Shown here: positions 10,001-15,283 of the stretch, piece by piece
Layout: the number at the start of each line of letters is the position of its first letter
Numbering within the stretch: the first letter of the stretch is position 1
Assembly (NCBI GenBank): GCA_001829315.1
Contig: MIAY01000029.1
Span: 1 to 47,449 of the forward strand
Length of the DNA stretch: 47,449 bases
Reading direction: 5' to 3'
From: Spirochaetes bacterium GWE1_32_154
GTDB lineage: Bacteria; Spirochaetota; GWE2-31-10
Program-made: the position numbers and the translations under genes
Notes under the pieces: model-generated
What the model saw: only the letters and a program-made list of their open reading frames with translations
Database searches by the model: none
Told to the model about the DNA's origin: nothing

Positions 10001-11700
10001 TGTAATATATACTTCTGTTTACATGCTTTTCTTTGAATTTTCCCGCTTGAAGTTTTTAAAATACTATATGGCCTGATTAAAATAATTGCATCTACTCTTA
10101 ATCCATGCTCGATAAATACCGCCTCTCTAATTGCAGTAAAAATTTCTTTAGAATTAAAAGACCTAAGTGATGTTCTTTTTAATTCTTGAATAATGACTAA
10201 ACGCTCATTATGAGTATCATCCTGAACAGTAAATGCAGCAGATGCATTTTCCTGTAGGTCTGAATGGCTTCTAGCTGCCGACAGTTCAATATCTTGAGGA
10301 TAATGGTTTCTTCCTCTTACTATTATTAAGTCTTTTAAACGACCTGTAACATACAGTTCATTATTATCAATAAAACCATAATCACCTGTTCTTAAGTAAG
10401 TTCCTTTTCTTTCTAAAGGGGATCCATTAAAAGTTTTTTCACTTTCTTCTATTTTATTCCAATATCCGTTTGCTACAGAATCACTTTGGATCCAAATTTC
10501 ACCAACAATATCATCTGCTTGTATCTCATTCGTTTCAGGATCAACTATTATCAAATCCACACCTTCAAGAATAGTCCCACATGAAATAATTTCTTTGCTA
10601 TTTCTTAAATGCTCTTCTTCCTGTATAAACCCCTTTTCTAATAGTGATTTATTTACTTTCTTTATTGTAGATTTTCTTTTTTTAGGCCCCCCTGTTACAA
10701 ATAAAGTTGCTTCCGCTAACCCATAACATGGAAACATTGCAATTTCACTTAAACCACACTCCTTAAACTTACTATAGAATTTTTTTATAGTTTCTACTGA
10801 AATTGGCTCAGCTCCATTATATGCTAAATCAAGAGATGTTAAGTCTAAATCTCCTAAATCATCTCTTTTTATCTTTTCTGTACATAAGTCATATGCAAAA
10901 TTTGGAGCACCACTAGTTGTACCTTTATACTTTGAAATTGCTTTTAACCATCTGCTTGGTTTCTGAAGAAAAGATTCTGGACTCATGAGAACAGCTAACA
11001 CACCTAAATATAATGGTTGAAGAGTATTGCCTATTAAACCCATATCATGAAACATAGGTAGCCAACTTACAAAAACTGTTGAACTAGAATGTTCAAAACC
11101 TTTTTTAATAAGCTTTTGATTATGTATCAAATTCTTATGCGTTATAACTACACCTTTGGGATTTCCTGAAGATCCAGAGGTGTATTGTAAAAATGCAATA
11201 GTTTCTGGCAAAATAATAGGCAAAGATTTCTCATCTAATTTTAGAGATGAATTTAGATTATTTGTATTTATCCATTCAATATTATTTAATATAGAAACAC
11301 TTTCTTCATTTGTAGATAATATTTCTTCAATATCTTCAGTACTTAATATGACTTTTGGATTACAATCATTTATAATATTTTCAATTCTAGATATTTTTTG
11401 ATTTTTCCTTGGAGGAAAAGCAGGAACAGCAATAACACCAGCATATAAACATCCAAAAAATGCAGCTATAAAATTTATACTTGAATTATATAACAATAAT
11501 GCTCTTTCACCAGTTAAATTATTGGAAAGTAAATATTCACTTATGGTCTTAGCCTTTTCATCTAACTCAGAAAAAGTTACTACTTCTTTTTCTACTTCAC
11601 CATCTTTTAAAAAAATATATGCTTTTTCATCTGATTTTGTGCGTGAATAGTATTTTAATACATCCACCATTGTTGTACATTCATTTATAGATTCTTTCAC
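1024..11700 (-). CDS. FAAL-initiated, AT-less (trans-AT type) polyketide synthase, 3558 aa
   Basis: This is a single-polypeptide lipid-polyketide assembly line. Order by residue: fatty acyl-AMP ligase 1-590 (YTSGSSGNPKG near 172, the FAAL-type GRLKDLIIVRGRN...YPQDIE 453-472); ACP1 (Ser639); KS1 702-1125 (Cys870, His1005, His1044); a KS-flanking linker 1125-1285; KR1 (GGLSGIG near 1535, SDYALAN with Tyr1702); ACP2 (Ser1854); KS2 about 1921-2340 (Cys2087, His2222, His2263); DH about 2390-2620 (HxxxGxxxxP at His2407, Asp2573); ACP3 (Ser2736); KR2 (GGLGGLG near 3030, Tyr3172); C-terminal alpha/beta-hydrolase thioesterase (GASLG Ser3386, Asp3501, His3533). Both KSs look active. No AT domain is present, and DH-ACP-KR is an order typical of trans-AT systems. 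The start is GTG, preceded by AGGA; an ATG 10 codons in is the alternative. The predicted job is to load a fatty acid, extend it twice, reduce it and release it. Confidence 0.93.
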   Translation of the reverse strand: MKESINECTTMVDVLKYYSRTKSDEKAYIFLKDGEVEKEVVTFSELDEKAKTISEYLLSNNLTGERALLLYNSSINFIAAFFGCLYAGVIAVPAFPPRKNQKISRIENIINDCNPKVILSTEDIEEILSTNEESVSILNNIEWINTNNLNSSLKLDEKSLPIILPETIAFLQYTSGSSGNPKGVVITHKNLIHNQKLIKKGFEHSSSTVFVSWLPMFHDMGLIGNTLQPLYLGVLAVLMSPESFLQKPSRWLKAISKYKGTTSGAPNFAYDLCTEKIKRDDLGDLDLTSLDLAYNGAEPISVETIKKFYSKFKECGLSEIAMFPCYGLAEATLFVTGGPKKRKSTIKKVNKSLLEKGFIQEEEHLRNSKEIISCGTILEGVDLIIVDPETNEIQADDIVGEIWIQSDSVANGYWNKIEESEKTFNGSPLERKGTYLRTGDYGFIDNNELYVTGRLKDLIIVRGRNHYPQDIELSAARSHSDLQENASAAFTVQDDTHNERLVIIQELKRTSLRSFNSKEIFTAIREAVFIEHGLRVDAIILIRPYSILKTSSGKIQRKACKQKYILQELEVISEWNIQNFENHKNDLKENQNRILKNNQDKLVEVNINNFLKKSISSICNYPLDKIDENLDFNSFGIDSINAVSIIDNINEKFSINLDSTVFYNYPSINHLSNYLKKYFNENIKESEVIEDTSDSNKDSLETDIAIIGMGARFPGKSENIYKFWDFLLSDEDGIVDIRNDRWKMYSSLIPKELSYISKGGFIDNFDSFDNKFFNISPVEAEYMDPQQRILLEVCWHAFEDAGIKPSSLAKSNMGFFIGASSNDYARLNTDKNLKNTSPYFTTGNSSSIISNRLSYYFDTTGPSLTLDTACSSSLVVLHYACQSLKSNECEMAVVGGVNLILSPDTSLAFSKAQMLSEDAKCKSFDSLADGYVRGEGVGIIIIKRRSDAIRDNDNIIAVIKGSAVNQDGKTNGLTAPNGISQENVITQALLNSKISSESIDFIESHGTGTSLGDPIELNAINKIYNSSNRTNKLYVGALKTKIGHLESAAGIASIIKTALMLHNKKITPNLNFKQLNNLISSKNNLFFPKETLNWESNKLRRAGVSAFGFGGTNAHVILEEEKEFKGIDTKLNYNSDNIIVLSAKSLKSLKIYVAELLNIVKTTISPIKNNEELKSLISNISSDLQRRKDVMNVRFACVVKDVKDLIHSLDSFLNDVDEGNDYYFNDVSTQKNTINKIFENEDAHYFVMQLFKNNKLHEIAQMWVNGITIDWNNIYKTGIKSNISLPFYCFERNRIGRYDFSSIFQEKNSEITIYKKKWKESAKLTGQNVFLESDVFLILCKKEKLELFHNIFKNISAKVYFIPEQLFSNLKTDNEEFLSLLKDFDNNTYFNDLDFSEVKNIIYFDTIDYKDSNNDSFEERITLLQMLIKGYNFLKLAIFHLSSRNDNFLMSGTKMSGIIKVLGAEYNHVYSQTIDVSGENNILEILSVEYQNSLDNIYDGYFPEVIYKSDIRYLPELERIYINNEAEDFLKNSTIVITGGLSGIGAEIARFLSTKGIKKLVLTGVTPLPEKKYWKDNLRDLDLDNSIKEKIKLIVDLEKSGISVDIYIGKLTNRNLLEEFFSNIKQEVGQINGVIHCAGRVNENTPAFISKTLKEVGDVLEPKISGLEVLNDVLQKEKLDFFVLFSSISSLFPSLGVGVSDYALANDFMNYYSISNNKKDNFSLIKSVIWPSWSNLGMGKKINTKYFDMGLEAISFEEGLNVLLNIISGSTEHEIVPLKIRSEYESKVQSLLRVKKNIHNNQKIALHKSKEKQTTLVTESDYEFFLKKILSQELHIPTSDLDSEINFNEFGIDSIILVDIIKKIEKDLMIDFDPTSFWKYPTIKKLGEYINGLMHEKNEVEKDFFSTNRLSQNKIVEDKHSSKVAIIGVACNFPGAKNKEIFWENLKNGLSNIKEVPGDRWKINDYFSDTIAIGKSTSKWGGFIDGIEYFDESYFNISRDSAPHLDPLVRQFLETTTNAIYDAGYSKENIWNTNVGVFVGARSSNFSNYISDANKHTITGIGQNFIAAHVSHFFNLKGPSMVIDTACSSSIVSINSACQSILANESSIAIAGGVEILLDEKPYLILSQSHALSPDGKCHTFDKKANGFVPGEGSGVIILKSLEDAVKDGDYIYAVIDSIGVNNDGNTMGITTPNIDAQYEVINNTIHKAKIDPASISYIETHGTGTMIGDPIELNALRKVFDEYTGGAKQVCGIGSVKTNIGHLLSASGIAGVIKVILSIQNKQLPPTLNCETPNPRFKFEDSPFYIIDKLKDWTVSSDIRRAGISSFGFGGTNAHIIISEFKGNEQNHKKDKVNFPIFNRKRWWPVHEVTKKAIFSIDLLEDLSTRNDEYVFKTLINIENPILRDHRVHGIKIMPGVTFIDLIYQSLKLINYDTNDIILSDIIFKKPVSINDNTIELRITLNRADFGWSVIGKTKVTDSEEWNENFNCYIKNRQHKIVQKYDIQKLKDGAGKEFDLEDVYKITNSANISHYNFMKPRGKVYQNENYFLAELELGDLAGQFTNDFYFHPVFLDSSTIISCLFQIYNAKENSIKPYIPIYIDNLTISSYSKKRCYVYVEKQNNGISTDSLIFSDIIILDTDGNIIAFLERFNAKQIREKELITNLISNEDKVYNGNSFKAGDENILSDTWEAEINNLDSKSKEEFFIRKIKALVIDKENIIHEINNDDTFFDLGLDSISLLKLAELLERKINIKIYPTLFFQYNTISSIAKYLSQESKDQQKLSNTLENKDVSESMYLAPFWKKSNKIDELNQDDLNVDTIILNIEKSKNNLAEISNFNEIMISHSFTGFKRKNNEYCFNIYKEDNYKKMLKQLKCTTDEILIIINSDVKQLFNGVNISSNIFLRKVKPVFYFLKSLINIYSDKKISLMFISMFDEKKMLHSNIIESSIPSFLKSIGYEHNQFNHKSIFFHKSMKNDVRSIVKFEACNFLPKETEIQYINNERFIKCYTELKQKNEKDLSVIKENSVILITGGLGGLGYLVAKDMLEIPGITLLLVGKSMLTKDKEDKLKKLRLNGNKVKYFQVDIEDGSKVKAVIKNINKSFGNINVIIHAAGIIKDSLIREKEYKDFLEVCAPKINGILNIDYFTRYNAVDYFILFSSFSSILGNFGQSDYAFANSFLNNFSQFRNSMHDSKKRHGVTLSINWPLWEDGGMIVDKSTREVLCKTLGMMPLPTSLGLDMLNNTLKYREPIVAPLFADRSKLQTFLDIDKYEKTSFIDDYINKNISKTMKIKKMSIKTSFNAELEAIIVGEGVPIIFIPPFGMGMTVWSKIIESKIFSDYMMIFFHKPGHGNSEIISELRLEILTEHFYEAIKKIIGTTKAHLVGASLGGMVAQSLIQEFPDQFLTLSLSNSFSMISDNFIKLDRDKAFYFFKDLIKNEMNSIREDVENSQLFVDEEMILENSQNIKTKSIFSYVDNMKTFSTREKLHDISKPVFFITGGKDSLKKVIIDESDNECFSKRIKDFSYCEIEAAGHFPYITHFDHFSDKFFNFISKNNNKL

Positions 11701-11783
11701 TTTTGCTTCCTGATATTAATTTATATAAAGCTTAAATAGCTACTGTCGATTATTTTTTACTAAAAAACATAAATCATCAGAAG

Positions 11784-13121
11784 CTAATAACTTAACTCTT
11801 TTATAGGATTTACTTTTTTCAAATTTTTTATCACATGATTGTAATGACGTCTTGTCCCAAGGTTCATTACAAGTGCTATAAATGCCTGATAAAATTGCCC
11901 CATTTTTATTTTTCTAAAAAAACGTCTAAATATTATAGGAAATCTTGTATTTTGCTTTAATAACCAGACATAACCTTTATGTAGTTCTTTTTGTGTCATA
12001 TTTTTTGGAATAAAATTAACACCATCAAAAATATAATTACTCCAGTCACTACTTGTTAACCTGTTATTTTTAATAAATCTTTCTCTTAATGCGGTTCCTG
12101 GATATGGGTACAAAATATTTAATTGAATACTATCTAACTTAGCATCTTCAATGAAATTATTAACATCCTTAAAAATATTTTCATCATCATAATCTAAGCC
12201 AAGAACAAAAGCACCATGAATATGAATTCCTTTTTTTTGTGCTTTTCTAATAATTTCTTTAAATAATTTTGGGTCATTTTGCTTTTTATTAGAATGTTTT
12301 AGTGCTTCTTCATTAGGGCTTTCAAATCCAACAAAATAAAAAAAGCATCCACTCTCTGCTGCTAATTCGATTGCTCCCTCTCTAAGTAAAGACTGAACAC
12401 CAGTTTGACTCGACCACTTAATTTTTAAAGGAATTAATTTTTCAAATAATTCTTTTTGATATTTTGGAATTGCACCAATATTATCATCTATAAAAAATAT
12501 TGGTTTTGTATTATCTAATGACTTAACTTCTTCAATTACTTCATCAACGGGTCTTTTTCTATATTTACTTCCCCATATTTGTGTAGCAGAACAAAATTCG
12601 CACTTAAATGGACACCCACGCGTGGTTTGTACAAATTGAAATGCGGTATATTTTTCAGGGTATTTAATTAAATCTAACCTCGGCCAAGGTAATGATTGCA
12701 TATCATGAAATTCATTGCTTTTATATATACCTTTCATCTTATTATTTTCTAAATCTTTTAGAACTTGCTCCCAAATCATTTCAGCTTCACCAACAACAAC
12801 CGCATCTGCGAAAGTTAATGCTTCATCTGGGTTTGAACTAACATGCAGCCCACCCATTACAACGGGAACTCCTTTACTTTTAAATTTTGCTGCTATTTCA
12901 TAACCACGATTAATAGAAGCTGTAAAACCTGTAATCCCTACAAGATCTACTTTCTGATTAAAGTCTATATCCTCGAGTAATTCATCAACAATTTCCACAT
13001 CATAATTTTTTGGAGTTAATGAGGCTAAAACGCACAGTGCCCAAGGTGGCAATCTAAATCTACTGCTATTTTTCCCATTTAATTTATGAGATTTTGGGTT
13101 AATTAATAATATTTTTTTCAT
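11784..13121 (-). CDS. B12-binding-type radical SAM enzyme
   Basis: This 445-residue protein has an N-terminal Rossmann-like cobalamin-binding-type domain (PPWALCVLAS, GITGFTASI, GGLHVSSNPDEAL, VGEAE) and a radical SAM core with CxxxCxxC cysteines at 170, 174 and 177. The classic DxHxxG cobalamin-ligand motif is not visible, as in the HpnJ/BchE-like and DUF4070-type relatives. A basic C-terminal tail may touch the membrane. I chose the ATG at 13121, not the longer frame from 13154: it overlaps the TAA of the upstream hot-dog gene by one base (TAATG, typical translational coupling) and has GGA just before it. The PKS gene starts 83 bp downstream, so the three form one operon. Tailoring of the lipid-polyketide (methylation, cyclisation or C-C rearrangement) is inference. 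Confidence 0.85.
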   Translation of the reverse strand: MKKILLINPKSHKLNGKNSSRFRLPPWALCVLASLTPKNYDVEIVDELLEDIDFNQKVDLVGITGFTASINRGYEIAAKFKSKGVPVVMGGLHVSSNPDEALTFADAVVVGEAEMIWEQVLKDLENNKMKGIYKSNEFHDMQSLPWPRLDLIKYPEKYTAFQFVQTTRGCPFKCEFCSATQIWGSKYRKRPVDEVIEEVKSLDNTKPIFFIDDNIGAIPKYQKELFEKLIPLKIKWSSQTGVQSLLREGAIELAAESGCFFYFVGFESPNEEALKHSNKKQNDPKLFKEIIRKAQKKGIHIHGAFVLGLDYDDENIFKDVNNFIEDAKLDSIQLNILYPYPGTALRERFIKNNRLTSSDWSNYIFDGVNFIPKNMTQKELHKGYVWLLKQNTRFPIIFRRFFRKIKMGQFYQAFIALVMNLGTRRHYNHVIKNLKKVNPIKELSY

Positions 13122-13555
13122 TATTTTTCCTTTACTATCTTTTGCACAAACCATGTAAAAATTGACTCAAAAACATTTATTCCATCTTCAGTAAAAAGCT
13201 CTACTTTAATATCCAAGATTACTCTACCTTTTTGATCAAGTTTGAGAATAATTTCATTACTATCAATGTTATTGAAAGTAGCCTTTGATAAAACAATACC
13301 TTTTGATGGCTTTTTATATTTTACATCTACTTTTCTTACTACAGGAACAACATTATCAATCAAACTAGAATCACTAAATGCAGATATCAAAAAAGTTCCA
13401 CTTGTAGCTTCTGCTAATGAAAATAATGCCGATGCATGAACTGTTTCAAGATGATTTAAGTATTTTGGCGAATCATCCAGTTGTAATATATACTCACTAT
13501 TTTCACTTTCTTTTATCCCTAAAAACAAATTATAGGGTAAATCTGTAATTTTCAT
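13121..13555 (-). CDS. Hot-dog fold thioesterase-like protein (PaaI/DUF4442 type)
   Basis: This 144-residue protein is the size of a single hot-dog domain. The segment HLETVHASALFSLAEA matches the helix that carries the active site in PaaI/YiiD-like thioesterases (the pattern xHGGxxxxLAE), but the usual second acidic or glycine residues are altered, so catalysis is not certain. It has a clear GGAGG site five bases before ATG and no signal peptide. It is first in the minus-strand operon and coupled by TAATG to the radical SAM gene. Plausible roles are editing of stalled acyl-ACPs, hydrolysis of acyl-CoA/ACP, or binding a PKS intermediate. These come from position and fold only. Confidence 0.7.
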   Translation of the reverse strand: MKITDLPYNLFLGIKESENSEYILQLDDSPKYLNHLETVHASALFSLAEATSGTFLISAFSDSSLIDNVVPVVRKVDVKYKKPSKGIVLSKATFNNIDSNEIILKLDQKGRVILDIKVELFTEDGINVFESIFTWFVQKIVKEK

Positions 13556-13700
13556 ACAACCTCCATTTTTGATTAAATGTAATAAAAAAAAGTATCTTAG
13601 AAATAAATACGACTATTTTCTATAAGATTGATTTTACTTTATTAGGAAAAATTAAGTTATAATGAAGTCGCTAATTCTTCATACATGATATTTACATATT

Positions 13701-13718
13701 AATCTTCATGAAGATTAC
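13701..13718. promoter_or_regulatory. 18-bp perfect palindrome, candidate operator of the PKS operon
   Basis: TAATCTTCATGAAGATTA reads identically on both strands and lies about 146 bp upstream of the first operon gene, in a non-coding leader. On the minus strand a TATAAC-like -10 candidate lies downstream of it; I could not find a convincing -35. The size and symmetry suit a dimeric regulator. Confidence 0.5.
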
Positions 13719-13740
13719 ATAAACAAAAACCATTGTACAT

Positions 13741-13780
13741 AAGCTTTTTCTAAGCTTCTCGATGTAAGCTTTTTTTAAGC
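13741..13780. repeat. Cluster of AAGCTT palindromes upstream of the PKS operon
   Basis: AAGCTT occurs at 13741, 13752 and 13766, with a partial AAGC at 13777; the spacings are 11, 14 and 11 bp. Short A/T tracts separate the units, so several alternative hairpins can form. The near-helical-turn spacing suggests cooperative protein binding or a structured 5' leader. The rest of 13556-13953 is A/T-rich non-coding DNA in which I see nothing else. Confidence 0.4.
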
Positions 13781-13953
13781 ATTGTATTTGTGGTAATTTA
13801 GATTAGAGTATTATTAATCAATTTAGCTATTTGAAAAATACAAACAATTTTTATATGAATATTACAAGTATACTTTCAAGATAAAAATGATTATAACAAA
13901 AGAGTGAATGACACATAATAAAAAATAGATTTTGATTATAGATGTACTTATCT

Positions 13954-15259
13954 GAATATGTCATAACTTAATCTGATGCGAAAGAATGAACTTTATTTCA
14001 TAACAGTTTCTTAAAGTGCATTTTATATAATTTGTACACACAAAAGCCCTGGAACGATTTTGAAAAAAAACTATAAATAAAAATGGTATTATTTGTAATA
14101 GTCAATACTTGATCTGACATTACCACCAAAAATTATACGGATATTTGTCTGTCATATCCGATCATTTTCAGGCGTGATAAATGGGCGAACTCTTTAAATG
14201 TTTGCATTGGTGTTCGTCCTCCACACCTCTTTCCGCTGTGCGGTCGTTTCTTGTTATAGTATTCCATCCATTCATCAACATCTTTCTGAAGTTCTTCAAT
14301 CGAAGTATACACTTTTTTCCTGAATGCTACCTGATAAAACTCATTCAGTATCGTTCTGTGAAATCTCTCACAGATACCGTTTGTTTGTGGAGATTTGGCT
14401 TTGATCAAAGTATGGTCAATATTCTCCAGAGCAAGGAATAGTTCATACTCATGCTGCTCTCTATTGCCTTTATACTCCGTCCCCCTGTCCGTAAGTATTC
14501 GTAATAGAGGAACCTTGTTTTCCTCGTAAAAAGATATAACTCTATCATTAAGAATATCGGCAGCAACCAGAGCATTCTTTCTATCATAGAGTTTCACAAT
14601 TGCAGTTTTACTGAAAGTATCAATGTAAGTCTGCTGATATATTCTACCGACACCTTTCATATTACCCACATAAAAGGTATCTTGAGAACCAAGATAGCCC
14701 GGATGTTCTGTTTCAATTTCGCCCTGAGCTATTTTTTCTTCTTTTGCTTTCTCTAATGCCTGCAACTGACTTTCGGTTAAAATCATATCTCTTTCGGCAA
14801 CTATTTTTTCAAGTGCTTTTAATCGTTTCTTAAATGTTTCCAGATCATGGCGTATCCAGATAGTTCGAACACCTCCGGCAGATACCGAATGTCCCTCTAA
14901 TTTAAGTTCATTCGACACTCTCACTTGACCTAATGCAGGATTCTCTGTTACCATTAGGATAACTCTTTCTTCGATCTTTGGATCAACACGATTTTTTAAG
15001 TTCGGCTTTTTCCTGCTTATTTCCTGTAATGCCTCTTCACCGCCTGTATCATACAGTTCCTTAAATCGGTAGAAACTGTCTCTTGAATAACCAAAAACTT
15101 TACACGCTTCTGATACATTACCGAGAAACTTAGCCAGTTCCAAAACTCCTAATTTGTTTTTATTACCTTTTGTTCCATAGTCATTTTGACACTCCTCAAA
15201 ACTTATGTGGATTATACCACATTTTATTATGATGTGTCAGATTAAGTTATGACATATTC
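13954..15259 (-). mobile_element. IS481-family insertion sequence
   Basis: The element is about 1.3 kb, with 23-bp perfect terminal inverted repeats at 13954-13976 and 15237-15259; the outer bases are GAATATGTCATAACTTAATC. One transposase gene on the minus strand fills most of it. About 155 bp between the left repeat and the transposase stop is non-coding. I found no convincing target-site duplication. It sits between the sensor kinase gene and the PKS operon leader, so it may have separated a once-contiguous cluster or altered operon transcription. Confidence 0.85.
14133..15143 (-). CDS. IS481-family DDE transposase, N-terminus possibly frameshifted
   Basis: An N-terminal helix-turn-helix (ACKVFGYSRDSFYRFKELY) is followed by an rve integrase core with acidic residues in SQDTFYVG, ILTDRGTEYKG and ICERFHRTILNEF. 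The conserved coding frame continues upstream of the TTG at 15143 (residues NKNKLGV precede LELAKFL) but has no start codon there. An ATG at 15184 with a GAGGAG site opens a different frame that stops after 11 codons. A -1 shift around CAAAAGG (about 15170) would join them. Either one base has been lost, a programmed slip is used, or translation starts at the internal TTG. The transposase may therefore be inactive or poorly made. Confidence 0.88.
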   Translation of the reverse strand: MELAKFLGNVSEACKVFGYSRDSFYRFKELYDTGGEEALQEISRKKPNLKNRVDPKIEERVILMVTENPALGQVRVSNELKLEGHSVSAGGVRTIWIRHDLETFKKRLKALEKIVAERDMILTESQLQALEKAKEEKIAQGEIETEHPGYLGSQDTFYVGNMKGVGRIYQQTYIDTFSKTAIVKLYDRKNALVAADILNDRVISFYEENKVPLLRILTDRGTEYKGNREQHEYELFLALENIDHTLIKAKSPQTNGICERFHRTILNEFYQVAFRKKVYTSIEELQKDVDEWMEYYNKKRPHSGKRCGGRTPMQTFKEFAHLSRLKMIGYDRQISV

Positions 15260-15283
15260 ATATTATTATTCCAACTTTATGCT

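Noticed and set aside
13741-13780. AAGCTT series considered as a CRISPR or minisatellite
   Set aside because: Units are only 6 bp with no spacer/repeat periodicity of CRISPR size.
13940-15275. Target-site duplication around the IS481 element
   Set aside because: Flanking bases continue the inverted repeat (GAATA/TATTC) rather than repeating directly, and nothing beyond matches.
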